From: Shewanella aestuarii | GTDB taxonomy: Bacteria > Pseudomonadota > Gammaproteobacteria > Enterobacterales > Shewanellaceae | Direction of reading: 5' to 3' | DNA: 64,000 nucleotides | NCBI RefSeq assembly: GCF_014647215.1 | Contig: NZ_BMOT01000001.1 | Location: forward strand, 806,001-870,000 | In this document: piece by piece, positions 55,796 to 64,000 of the stretch | Numbering within the stretch: position 1 is the first letter of the stretch | Layout of the letters: the number at the start of each line of letters is the position of its first letter | Notes under the pieces: model-generated | The model's input: the letters and a program-made list of their open reading frames with translations, nothing else | Told to the model about the DNA's origin: nothing | Databases searched by the model: none | Position numbers and translations under genes: made by a program

Positions 55796-57905
55796 TTTCG
55801 GGCTCCGAAGACTGAATCATAAGTAACTGCCCGGGTAACAAACCTTTTAGCCACAATCCAAACAGCAAGGTTAATCCCAATAAACTTAGGCCTGCCAGTA
55901 GCCATAATTTGCTAGCCGTTGCGGTTTGAGGCAAAGTTCCCTGCTGAATTGAGTTAATCTGCCAACCCGCCGGCATTAACCGCCCCAACTGATACTCGCC
56001 TTTATCTGCATGATGAGGATTTACAGGCGTGACATCCACAGCTAATAAACTGGTGGCGCTACTGACTAAATGATATTGCAACGCCAATGCTTCAACTTGT
56101 TTTTCAACACGTTGGCGAACGGTCGAATGTTGGCTCATTTCTAACGCGGTTATTTTTGCATTAGCCCATACTAAATCAAGACCAATGGCTGCTTCAGCGG
56201 CATTAAAATCCAGTTGTGTTTGCCAATATTGACCATTAATTTGCCCTGATATAATCACAGGCTGTAGTTGTTCGACTGGCACTTTAAAACTTATCGTAAC
56301 GGGAGATTGTTGATAAACATCTTCAATCTCAGTTGGCCAATAATCTGGGATACTGCCATCAAGATGATATAACTCAACATCGGTTAACACTGGCTGGCTT
56401 ATTTTATTGATTAGCAGCGTCATTTGTTGTTCAACTTCAGCTGACTTCCCTATGTAAGTAAAAGTGCCTCTGCCGATACTTGCGGCCCTCTTCATAAAGT
56501 GTGAATTAGGTGCCGAACCAATGCCCACGGTAAACAATCGTGAGTCTTGTAATTGATGGGCGATTTGTTCGAATAATTGCGCTTCGTTTGTAACCGCGCC
56601 ATCCGTTATAAAAATAACCTGCCTTACTTTCGGCGGTAGCTGATCAATATTGATTGTTGCTGCCAACGCTTTATCTAAGGCTGGAGCCATTTCGGTACCA
56701 CCATCTGCATCTAAAGCCGCTAAGTATCGGCGGGCTTTGATTAGATTAGTGTCACTAGCAGCTTGTGCCTGGCCAAATATGGATTGCACACTCGAATTGA
56801 AATCAATGATGTTGAAACTATCCATAGGATTGAGTGTGGTTAACGCTAAGCTCAAAGCCTGCTTAGCTTGCATAATTGACTCTCCAGCCATTGAGCCAGA
56901 AGTATCTATCACAAAGATTAATTCCCTATTGATTTGATGCTGCGGTTTACGCTCAAGACTTGGCGGCAATAGCAATGCCATAGCATAGATATCTTCAGAG
57001 AATGCGGGGTTACTTTGGGTATTATTCTGATGGGTTTGCCCTGTTTGATAGAAGATTGCAGCAGCGACCTCATTCCCAACATCTGTTTGCCACTGCAGCA
57101 CAAAATCGCGATCTAGTGGTACTTTCCCCTGCAATACAACATTGGTGAGTCGCCCATGATGAAATTGCTGAATATCATGATAAAGACTCGATAATTCTGT
57201 CAAACCAAAGCCACTGTCAATGTTAATATCAAACGACACTTGATGGCTTGGTGACTGTTGTTGAGCTTGATTAAGCAAAGGCGCGGCTAGCTGCTGCGTT
57301 TCAGAATACTCACTACGCTGAAAATCAGGTCGATACCTAGGCGCTACCACCAAAGGAAAGCGCAAACTGAACATACCATCCTGATAAGTCACTGTTTCTA
57401 AATAAGTGATTTCAACCACGACTTGCTGCTGTGGGCCAATATTTGCCAATTGAGTGGTGAAAATGTTACTGCGCTGCTGACTCACTAGGCTTGCTTGTTT
57501 TCCTTGCTGCTTAGCACGTTCAAACTCTTGTTTGGCCTGCTGTTTGGGTTTGATAACACCTTTAACTACCCGCTCGCCAATCAATAGATCCATGCCGTCC
57601 ACAGCAGCATTAGCAGGTAAAGGAAATACATACTTGGCATGAATCCAGCTATCTTCAATATTGTTGAAAATTTGCTTGACCGTAACGCGATTGGTTAACC
57701 CCGACACTGTCATTTCAACCTGAGTGTCTAATGCCAGTATCTGCTTATTTTGACCATTAATGCGATAGCTCACTACGCCTTGAGTCACCTCTTCTGATAC
57801 TTTGTTAGGATCTACATAAAAATTTTGTGAGGCTTGACTCACGTTTGTCACAATCAGTAACAACACACTAATTAACCCAAGCCCAAAAGGCCATTTAGCA
57901 AACAT
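55788..57905 (-). CDS. Marine proteobacterial sortase target protein (VIT-vWA)
   Basis: Surface protein of 705 aa. After a signal peptide (about 1-25) there is a VIT domain (about 30-165), then a vWA domain (about 330-500) with an intact metal site FVIDTSGSMAG. The end carries a sorting signal: LPQTA (about 658-662), a hydrophobic helix (about 668-687) and a short tail. This is the single substrate of the GN sortase next to it. AAGGAG precedes the ATG. The function of the exposed protein is unknown, possibly adhesion. Confidence 0.93.
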   Translation of the reverse strand: MFAKWPFGLGLISVLLLIVTNVSQASQNFYVDPNKVSEEVTQGVVSYRINGQNKQILALDTQVEMTVSGLTNRVTVKQIFNNIEDSWIHAKYVFPLPANAAVDGMDLLIGERVVKGVIKPKQQAKQEFERAKQQGKQASLVSQQRSNIFTTQLANIGPQQQVVVEITYLETVTYQDGMFSLRFPLVVAPRYRPDFQRSEYSETQQLAAPLLNQAQQQSPSHQVSFDINIDSGFGLTELSSLYHDIQQFHHGRLTNVVLQGKVPLDRDFVLQWQTDVGNEVAAAIFYQTGQTHQNNTQSNPAFSEDIYAMALLLPPSLERKPQHQINRELIFVIDTSGSMAGESIMQAKQALSLALTTLNPMDSFNIIDFNSSVQSIFGQAQAASDTNLIKARRYLAALDADGGTEMAPALDKALAATINIDQLPPKVRQVIFITDGAVTNEAQLFEQIAHQLQDSRLFTVGIGSAPNSHFMKRAASIGRGTFTYIGKSAEVEQQMTLLINKISQPVLTDVELYHLDGSIPDYWPTEIEDVYQQSPVTISFKVPVEQLQPVIISGQINGQYWQTQLDFNAAEAAIGLDLVWANAKITALEMSQHSTVRQRVEKQVEALALQYHLVSSATSLLAVDVTPVNPHHADKGEYQLGRLMPAGWQINSIQQGTLPQTATASKLWLLAGLSLLGLTLLFGLWLKGLLPGQLLMIQSSEPENA

Positions 57906-57975
57906 AACCGCTCCTTAAAGGCATGCTGGCATGCCTTTTTATCTATTCCATGAAAATAATGCGTTTTCGGATCTG

Positions 57976-58725
57976 TTAATTGGCAGCGAGTTGCTCAGTT
58001 TCAGCAATGAGTTTTAATGTCACTCGGCGATCAAAAAAGTCATTCTCAAAGTTTTGCTCTTCATGCATAGGTGCGCTTGCGCCATAGGCTTGACCTTGTA
58101 ACCTTGTTTTATCTATTCCTTGGGCAACCAAATAATTAGTGACTTCCAATAAACGTTGTTCAGATAAGGCTTGGTTAAACGCATCATTTCCTCGACGGTC
58201 TGCGTACCCCATTAAATTGACATGCAAATCTGGCATGGATGTCATCATGTAAGCGACATTATCAAGCTGTTGCTGAAATAAGGGTGCGATTTGTGTTGAG
58301 CCCGTCTTAAACTGCACATTCATGCCAATGCTCAATTCCGTTAGGGTTTGGTCTTGATGGGCTTGAATACGGGCTAATTCGGTTTGCACCGCGAATAAAG
58401 TTTGTTGCTGTTTGTCCATATCAGCTAATTTGGCATTTTTTTCATCTAGAGCTAATTGCTGTTGGTCTAATAAAGATTTTTGAGCAGTAATTTCAGACTC
58501 ATCGCCAACCGACTTACCGATAAATGTTCCTGTTATTGCACCAATAAATGCCCCAACCGGCCCACCAATCACAGCGCCAAGGATCACTCCAGAGCTAAGG
58601 CCGACTAACTCTTCCGTATGCTCGCGATCGTTTGTTGTTTCAGTAACCTGAGTCGAAGCGGCATAACTCAAATTGGTCATCACTAAAGATGAGATAATTG
58701 CTAGTGCGATAATGTGCTTTTTCAT
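57976..58725 (-). CDS. pdsO: Sortase-associated OmpA-like protein PdsO
   Basis: OmpA-family protein of the sortase system. A signal peptide is followed by a glycine-zipper segment (VILGAVIGGPVGAFIGAITG), a coiled stretch and a C-terminal OmpA peptidoglycan-binding domain (FKTGSTQIAP ... GYADRRGNDAFNQALSEQR). The frame opens at 58743, but the ATG at 58725 has AGGGA before it and gives the signal peptide MKKHIIALAIIS (249 aa). It may link the surface system to the cell wall. Confidence 0.92.
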   Translation of the reverse strand: MKKHIIALAIISSLVMTNLSYAASTQVTETTNDREHTEELVGLSSGVILGAVIGGPVGAFIGAITGTFIGKSVGDESEITAQKSLLDQQQLALDEKNAKLADMDKQQQTLFAVQTELARIQAHQDQTLTELSIGMNVQFKTGSTQIAPLFQQQLDNVAYMMTSMPDLHVNLMGYADRRGNDAFNQALSEQRLLEVTNYLVAQGIDKTRLQGQAYGASAPMHEEQNFENDFFDRRVTLKLIAETEQLAAN

Positions 58726-58827
58726 ATTAATGTCCCTGTTCATTGATGTTAATAAATCGATGGTTATAAGTAGCTATCGATTCGATGACATCATTAAACA
58801 ACAAATAAATGGCTTTTTAAGGGAGCA

Positions 58828-58870
58828 AATATGGCAATCTAAAGCTCAATTGTGGCAACAATATGGCAAT
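58828..58870 (+). promoter_or_regulatory. Phased TGGCAA direct repeats between pdsO and pdsR
   Basis: TGGCAAT at 58832-58838, TGGCAAC at 58853-58859 and TGGCAAT at 58864-58870, spaced 21 and 11 bp, that is two and one helical turns. The first and third share the 11-mer AATATGGCAAT. OmpR-type regulators bind such phased direct repeats, so PdsR is the natural candidate. Confidence 0.55.
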
Positions 58871-58947
58871 TGCTTTGGCGCACTTTAACCCGCTATAAAT
58901 TGCTGTATAGTCACAACAATAAACTGCCTACAGGAAATCATTAATTA

Positions 58948-59637
58948 ATGAAACGTATTGCCATTGTGGAAGATGAAGCGGCTATTCGTGACAACTATAA
59001 AGAGGTATTGCAACAACAAGGTTATAGCGTTCAAGCCTATCCTAACCGTCCAACTGCGATGCTGGCCTTTAATGCTCGTCTACCCGACTTAGCTATTATC
59101 GATATTGGCCTTGAAGGTGAGATTGATGGCGGATTTACCTTGTGCCAATCCCTTAGGGCCATGTCGAGTAGCATACCAATCATTTTTCTAACCGCGCGAA
59201 GTAGCGACTTCGATACCGTGTGTGGCTTGCGTCTTGGTGCCGATGACTACCTATCTAAAGATGTGAGTTTTCCACATTTGTTGGCTCGTATAGCAGCGCT
59301 ATTTCGTCGTTCAGAATTAATCGGTTCAAGCCCGATTGAAGATAACTTGATGGTACGCAATCATTTACAAATTGACGGTAACCGTATTCAAGTGACCTGG
59401 AAACAGCAACCCATTGAATTAACCGTAACCGAATTCTGGATGGTGCATGCCATGGCTAAACACCCTGGGCATGTGCGCAGCCGTCAGGATTTAATGCAAG
59501 AAGCTAAAATTTTTGTCGACGACAGCACCATCACGTCGCATGTAAAACGGATTAGAAAAAAGTTTATTGCCATCGACAGTGAGTTTGATTGCATCGATAC
59601 CGTTTATGGCATGGGTTACCGCTGGGACAGTCTGTAA
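58948..59637 (+). CDS. pdsR: PDS system response regulator PdsR
   Basis: OmpR-family response regulator, 229 aa. Receiver domain 1-120 with acidic pair E8-D9, phospho-acceptor D52 in LAIIDIGLEG and Lys in DDYLSKDVSF; winged-helix output domain about 135-229 ending DTVYGMGYRWDSL. It is 15 bp before the histidine kinase gene, divergent from pdsO, and forms the two-component unit of the dedicated sortase system. Confidence 0.93.
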   Translation: MKRIAIVEDEAAIRDNYKEVLQQQGYSVQAYPNRPTAMLAFNARLPDLAIIDIGLEGEIDGGFTLCQSLRAMSSSIPIIFLTARSSDFDTVCGLRLGADDYLSKDVSFPHLLARIAALFRRSELIGSSPIEDNLMVRNHLQIDGNRIQVTWKQQPIELTVTEFWMVHAMAKHPGHVRSRQDLMQEAKIFVDDSTITSHVKRIRKKFIAIDSEFDCIDTVYGMGYRWDSL

Positions 59638-59652
59638 GGAAAGTGATTGTAA

Positions 59653-61863
59653 ATGTATTTGCCGTTAGGGCTTAGAGCCAAAGTCATTGTCCTGTCATTA
59701 TTTTTACTCTGCCTGCCGTGGCTTGGGTATGAATATGTGTGGGAAATGGAAAAATATTTACGTCATGGCCAAGAGAAAACCCTTGAAGGTACCACCCAGG
59801 CGTTAGCAACAGCCTTACATGAACGGCCTAAACTATTTGATAACCAAGCAAGCTTTTTAACCCAGGTGCAAAAAGGCCGAGATCTGTATGCCTATCCTTT
59901 ATCAGGCCCTATCCGACTTGATGGCAAATTAGATGATTGGCAACTTTATCGTCATCGCATGTTGCAATATGGCAAGGAACATGTGGTTTACCAACAAAAT
60001 GCGCAACAAGAGGTTAAGCTTAATTTTACCCACATGGTGGGTAAATATGCTGGCTATTTATATGGTTTTTTTGAGGTCAATGACGACAAGGTGATTTACC
60101 GAGGCAAAAACAGCTTAAGAGTGGACAGAAATGATCACTTAGTGATTGCAACTTTAGCGCCTAATAGCCAGTTCACCCGCTACGTGATTGCTAACACACA
60201 AGATGGTTGGTTAAGTGCATTTAAACTCCCTGATGATCCCACACAGTCTATGCCCGTCACCCCAGAGAATCGCATTCAAGGACAATGGCAAACAACTGCC
60301 AATGGTTACATCATTGAACTTAGGGTGCCATTAGAGATGATCGGCAGTAAGCTCGGTTTCGCCATACATAATGTTGATGATATCGAAATACGAAATCTGG
60401 CGAATATTGTCGGTACCTCGGCAACCAATTCAGTGGCGGAGTTAGGCACGGTTTTAGTTCCCTCGCCTGAGATAGAAAGCATTGTGAAGGGCATGGGCCA
60501 CAATAGCTCCCGTATTTGGGTGGTTGATAACCATGGTAGAGTATTAGCCCGCTCTGGTGATATTCGCGCATCAAATAACACCTGGGACTCTGATTTAGAT
60601 GATATCCAAACCGAAAGCACCTGGTCTCATTTTCATAAAAAATACTTATTGCCTTTATATTATAAAATTCTCACACGGCCACCTCAGGACTTTATTGACT
60701 CATTACAAGACTCGACCGAATTAAGTGGCAGCCATATTGAAAATGCTCTGGCAGGTAAACCGGCATCAACATGGCGATTAACCCCGGACAACAAAGCAGT
60801 GGTATTAGCAGCAGCAAGTCCTATTTGGATTGATGACAAAGTGATGGGCGTGGTTATCGCAGAAGAAACAACTCACGGTATTCGAAGCTTACGCAACCGC
60901 GCATTAGAAAAGCTGTTTAACGTTATCCTCACTATTATGAGCATGGGCACTTTAGCTTTATTTATTTTCGCTTCAAGTATATCAAGTCGTATTAGACGCT
61001 TACGTGATCAGGCAGAACTTGCCATTGATGGTCAAGGACGTGTAAGACAACAAATTACCCCTTCAAGAAACCGCGATGAAATTGGCGATTTGTCTCGAAG
61101 CTTTGCCAACATTGTTGGCAGATTAGGACAATACACGCACTACTTAGAAAACATGTCTTCTCGCCTATCACATGAATTACGCACGCCAGTTGCCGTGGTA
61201 CGCAGTTCTTTAGAGCACCTAGGCAACCAACCTTTAGATGACTCGAGTAAGAAGTATGTTTATCGGGCACAAGCTGGTGTTAATCAACTGCACCTTATTT
61301 TGAATAATTTAACGGAAGCCACCAACCTTGAAGCAAGCTTAGGACATGCCGAGCGCAGTGTGTTTCCACTCAAAAAAGTCATCAACGGTTGTATGCAAGG
61401 CTACCAAATGACCTACCCGGATCAAATTTTTACTCTAGCCATTGAAGACAAAAACATTTTGTGTGATGGCGTGCCTGAATATATCGCGCAATTGATGGAC
61501 AAGTTAATTAGCAATGCCATTGAATTTAGCTTGCCAAATAGTCCAATTCTTGTGAGTTTGCAGCAACATAATAAACAGGCCATCATCAAAGTCACCAATT
61601 GGGGGGCGACTTTGCCACAGGATATGAGCGAACAAATTTTTGAATCAATGGTGTCTATCAGACCACAAGCGCCGTCTAATAAACCTCACCTTGGCTTGGG
61701 GTTGTATATTGCTCGATTAATTACTGACTTTCATAACGGCAGCATTAAAGCCACTAATGTGTCGTATTTTACCGAAGATAAAGATACTCAAACTGAAGGT
61801 TTATCAGTAGCCCAGCATGGTGTTGAGCTGTGTTTAACTTTGCCTGTTATCGAAACCAGCTAA
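59653..61863 (+). CDS. pdsS: PDS system sensor histidine kinase PdsS
   Basis: A 736-residue membrane histidine kinase. An N-terminal helix (about 8-26) and a second at about 420-440 bracket a large periplasmic sensor (about 28-415) with a carbohydrate-binding-like sheet region (YPLSGPIRLDGKLDDWQLYR). HAMP follows, then the dimerisation domain with phospho-His in SHELRTPVAVVRSS (about 512) and the ATPase with DKLISNAIEFS (N box) and LGLGLYIARL (G box). Paired with PdsR by adjacency. Confidence 0.93.
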   Translation: MYLPLGLRAKVIVLSLFLLCLPWLGYEYVWEMEKYLRHGQEKTLEGTTQALATALHERPKLFDNQASFLTQVQKGRDLYAYPLSGPIRLDGKLDDWQLYRHRMLQYGKEHVVYQQNAQQEVKLNFTHMVGKYAGYLYGFFEVNDDKVIYRGKNSLRVDRNDHLVIATLAPNSQFTRYVIANTQDGWLSAFKLPDDPTQSMPVTPENRIQGQWQTTANGYIIELRVPLEMIGSKLGFAIHNVDDIEIRNLANIVGTSATNSVAELGTVLVPSPEIESIVKGMGHNSSRIWVVDNHGRVLARSGDIRASNNTWDSDLDDIQTESTWSHFHKKYLLPLYYKILTRPPQDFIDSLQDSTELSGSHIENALAGKPASTWRLTPDNKAVVLAAASPIWIDDKVMGVVIAEETTHGIRSLRNRALEKLFNVILTIMSMGTLALFIFASSISSRIRRLRDQAELAIDGQGRVRQQITPSRNRDEIGDLSRSFANIVGRLGQYTHYLENMSSRLSHELRTPVAVVRSSLEHLGNQPLDDSSKKYVYRAQAGVNQLHLILNNLTEATNLEASLGHAERSVFPLKKVINGCMQGYQMTYPDQIFTLAIEDKNILCDGVPEYIAQLMDKLISNAIEFSLPNSPILVSLQQHNKQAIIKVTNWGATLPQDMSEQIFESMVSIRPQAPSNKPHLGLGLYIARLITDFHNGSIKATNVSYFTEDKDTQTEGLSVAQHGVELCLTLPVIETS

Positions 61864-61963
61864 TCAATGGATAACGGTAAAAACATTAAAACCTAACTTT
61901 TGCCCCTTTCATTTGGCCGTATAGATGGTAGGATGGCTAAAAAGTTTACTGGATGACTCAATT

Positions 61964-63151
61964 ATGACAAAGCACGGCAAGCAAGCGACACAAATTGTCA
62001 GTTTAGGCAGAGACAAAAAATACACAAAGGGCATCATTAACCCACCGGTATTTAGAGCATCAACTGTGGTGTTTGACACTATGGATAACATGCGTTTTGC
62101 CATTAAAAACAAAACCAATGGTGAGCTGTTTTATGGTCGCCGTGGTACGCCAACTCATTTTTCATTTCAAGAAGCGATTGCAGAACTTGAAGGCGGCGCT
62201 GGTACAGCTTTATATCCCTCTGGTGCTGGAGCGATAAGTGCGGCTTTGCTGTCATTTTTACAGTCGGGAGACCATCTGTTGATGGTCGATACTGCCTATG
62301 AGCCGACCCGTGATTTATGTGACAAAATGCTTGCAGGTTTCGGCATTGAAACAACTTATTACGACCCTATGATAGGTGCAGGCATACAAGATCTTATTCG
62401 TCCAAATACTAAAGTGTTATTTCTGGAATCTCCTGGGTCGATTACCATGGAAGTTCAAGATGTACCTACGCTTTGTCGCGTAGCCCACGAAAGCAATATT
62501 ATTGTGATGTTGGATAATACCTGGGCATCCCCTATTAACTCACGTCCCTTTGAAATGGGTGTTGATATTTCAATTCAAGCGGCAACCAAGTACATAGTTG
62601 GACATTCTGACGTTATGATGGGTACGGCAACCGCGAATGAAACTTACTGGCCTCAACTGCGTGAAAACAGCTACCTAATGGGTCAAACAACCTCTCCTGA
62701 CGACGTATTCTTAGCCGCTAGAGGCTTGCGTACCTTAGGTGTGCGAATGGCACAGCACCATAAAAATGGTTTAGAAGTGGCTAAATGGTTAGCACAAAGA
62801 CCTGAAGTCGATCATGTTCGCCATCCGGCATTTGACACTTGCCCGGGGCATGAGTTTTTTAAGCGCGATTTCACTTCTGCTAATGGCTTATTTTCATTTG
62901 TGTTAAAGCAAGGGGATTTACGCCGTGTCACGGCCTTTGTTGAAGGCATGCAACACTTCAAAATGGGTTTCTCTTGGGGTGGATTTGAAAGCTTAATCTT
63001 GGGCGTGTTTGGCATTGATAAAATCCGCAGCGCGACCCAATGGGACAGTTCAAAGCCGCTCATTAGGTTGCATATTGGCTTGGAAGATACCCAAGACTTA
63101 ATTGCCGATCTTGAACGTGCATTTGAGCGATATCACCAGGTTTTAAAATAA
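61964..63151 (+). CDS. metC: Cystathionine beta-lyase
   Basis: PLP enzyme making homocysteine from cystathionine in methionine synthesis. The protein is 395 aa from ATG 61964. The PLP Lys is in AATKYIVGHSDVMMG (about 205-219); YGRRGTPTHFSFQEAIAELEGG near 50 and SPGSITMEVQDVP near 155 are Cys/Met-metabolism marks. A GTG in frame at 61925 would add 13 residues (MVGWLKSLLDDSI) that do not fit the family. Confidence 0.95.
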   Translation: MTKHGKQATQIVSLGRDKKYTKGIINPPVFRASTVVFDTMDNMRFAIKNKTNGELFYGRRGTPTHFSFQEAIAELEGGAGTALYPSGAGAISAALLSFLQSGDHLLMVDTAYEPTRDLCDKMLAGFGIETTYYDPMIGAGIQDLIRPNTKVLFLESPGSITMEVQDVPTLCRVAHESNIIVMLDNTWASPINSRPFEMGVDISIQAATKYIVGHSDVMMGTATANETYWPQLRENSYLMGQTTSPDDVFLAARGLRTLGVRMAQHHKNGLEVAKWLAQRPEVDHVRHPAFDTCPGHEFFKRDFTSANGLFSFVLKQGDLRRVTAFVEGMQHFKMGFSWGGFESLILGVFGIDKIRSATQWDSSKPLIRLHIGLEDTQDLIADLERAFERYHQVLK

Positions 63152-63167
63152 TTGAATCCAAACAACA

Positions 63168-63196
63168 AAAAAGGCTACCTTAATCGTAGCCTTTTT
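63168..63196 (+). terminator. metC terminator
   Basis: Stem AAAAAGGCTAC / GTAGCCTTTTT with a 7-base loop; 17 bp after the metC stop. Confidence 0.92.
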
Positions 63197-63300
63197 GATA
63201 TTCCAACCCTGCGCTATTTGTTCGCTATTCAGTTCCAACAAAACTGCGTTTTATTAAAAAGTCTTTGTAAATAGCACTGCTATGACATTTCACTTTTCAC

Positions 63301-63342
63301 AATGTTCAATGTTCAATGTTCAATGTTCAATGTTCAATGTTC
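63301..63342. repeat. Heptamer tandem repeat AATGTTC x6
   Basis: Six perfect copies of AATGTTC followed by a degenerate AATCTTG (63343-63349). It lies between the metC terminator and the end of creA, outside any gene. Confidence 0.98.
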
Positions 63343-63379
63343 AATCTTGTATTTAACGCATAATCAGATTTCAATACGA

Positions 63380-63859
63380 CTAATTTTTAGCGTTAGGGTT
63401 TAAGGTATTCCAAGCTCCAGTACCATATAAAGGAACCGTTGAAAGTGCATGCTTATGACTGCCATTGGTTTCTTTGGTTGAATATGACAAATACAATAAG
63501 GTTTGATTCTCTTTGTCTAAAATACGTCTCACTTTTAAGCTTTTAAACAAAATACTTAACGATTCTTTAAACACAATTTCGCCACCTTTACTCATATCAA
63601 TATCAGCAAGATCATTGGCGCTAATCGGCCCAGTTTGACGACAACTGATCCCCATATCTGATGGGTCTGAAAAATCTAAATCTGCTTTTATTCGGCTGAT
63701 ATGGCAAGTAACACCAGGAATTTTAGGGTCATGTTTGGCATCGATAATCACATCCTTAGTGGTAAACAAGCCTAAACTGACTTTGCCTACATCATCACTG
63801 CAACCCATTAACATACTGCTAAGTGTAACCATGGATACTAACGTTAGTTTTATGTTCAT
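63380..63859 (-). CDS. creA: CreA family protein
   Basis: A 159-residue conserved protein of unknown function. A lipoprotein signal with lipobox LMGC (Cys20) is visible, unlike the plain signal peptide of E. coli CreA. The CreA core is GVTCHISRIKADL ... GISCRQTGPIS ... ILFKSLKVRRILDKENQTLLYLSYS, with the two cysteines conserved. Its start overlaps the stop of the upstream Hsp70-like gene (ATGA). Confidence 0.93.
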   Translation of the reverse strand: MNIKLTLVSMVTLSSMLMGCSDDVGKVSLGLFTTKDVIIDAKHDPKIPGVTCHISRIKADLDFSDPSDMGISCRQTGPISANDLADIDMSKGGEIVFKESLSILFKSLKVRRILDKENQTLLYLSYSTKETNGSHKHALSTVPLYGTGAWNTLNPNAKN

Positions 63860-64000
63860 TGAGTTACCTTAAAATATTGTTGTGCCCAACGGGTTAGTCC
63901 CGCAGTTACAGATCCAAAATGGTCACCTACAACCACTTTTGCATCTGGATAAACTTTAGCAATTTGATTATAGATAGCCGGACTGCGTGCTGTCCCTCCG
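63856..64000 (-). CDS. yegD: C-terminal end of a YegD-like Hsp70 family protein (partial)
   Basis: The frame enters at the right edge and ends at TGA 63858-63856, giving the last 48 codons: GGTARSPAIYNQIAKVYPDA ... GDHFGSVTAGLTRWAQQYF. The GGTARSP and FGSVTAGLxxWA segments match the end of E. coli YegD, an actin-fold Hsp70 relative of unknown role. It overlaps creA by 4 bp, so the two are coupled. Confidence 0.8.
   Translation of the reverse strand, partial: GGTARSPAIYNQIAKVYPDAKVVVGDHFGSVTAGLTRWAQQYFKVTQ

Noticed and set aside
61905..61963. MetJ box before metC
   Set aside because: The repeats of GGATGG/GATGGT are not close to AGACGTCT; too weak to claim.
63301..63349. CRISPR-like repeat array
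   Set aside because: The units are contiguous heptamers without spacers; it is a simple tandem repeat.
1..64000. tRNA, rRNA or insertion sequences
   Set aside because: I saw no tRNA-like cloverleaf, rRNA segment or transposase gene in the window.

Overview
The window looks like a chromosomal segment of a marine gammaproteobacterium, almost certainly a Shewanella. The base composition is AT-leaning. The gene order yceD-rpmF-plsX-fabHDG-acpP-fabF next to yceF, rluC and rne is the gammaproteobacterial one. The proteobacterial dedicated sortase (PDS) system and a sialic-acid TonB receptor plus sialidase set fit marine Shewanella. All names are from reading the sequence; no search was run.

Layout. 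(1) 1-4606: end of a coiled-coil protein, a two-gene ABC-2 exporter, a cold-shock protein with a long leader, rlmA and an unknown protein. (2) 5243-9092: sbcB and cdd, then on the minus strand an NADP-dependent beta-hydroxyacid dehydrogenase and a hotdog thioesterase. (3) 9236-15504 (minus): fatty-acid synthesis block yceD-rpmF-plsX-fabH-fabD-fabG-acpP-fabF; rpmF is short and lies at 14791-14961. (4) 15740-22009: yceF (Maf), a HAD phosphatase, rluC, then rne with a structured 5' leader. (5) 22203-27549: SulP transporter, fused MsrB-MsrA, an IPNS-like oxygenase, ylqF, an LMW phosphotyrosine phosphatase. (6) 27746-30557: two decayed small genes and a PAS-PAS-GGDEF-EAL protein. (7) 31377-49317: a complete sialic-acid (nan) regulon. 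(8) 49681-52652: a broken LMW-PTP fragment, a periplasmic-type DNA ligase, dgkA, and the divergent pair hdfR/maoP. (9) 53076-63151: an outer-membrane protein, a diguanylate cyclase, the PDS sortase system (sortase, target, PdsO, PdsR, PdsS) and metC. (10) 63380-64000: creA and the end of a YegD-like Hsp70.

The nan regulon is the most interesting part. A secreted GH33 sialidase releases sialic acid, a TonB receptor imports it across the outer membrane, and a periplasmic permuted mutarotase (NanM type) plus a second mutarotase-like kelch domain fused to a sodium/solute symporter bring it to and across the inner membrane. NanA, NanK, NanE and NagA then convert it to GlcN-6-P; nagB is not in the window. 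The regulator is a clear NanR ortholog. I find GGTATA-type NanR operators (direct hexamer repeats 3 bp apart, as in E. coli) before the TonB receptor, sialidase, alpha/beta hydrolase/nanR, symporter-nanE-nanK, nagA-nanA and an uncharacterised DUF4862-like gene; in several the operator sits on the -10 box. This makes the DUF4862-like protein and the alpha/beta hydrolase good candidates for undescribed sialic-acid functions. The whole region lies between an intact LMW-PTP gene and a direct repeat of that gene's 5' end, suggesting an inserted or rearranged block of about 22 kb.
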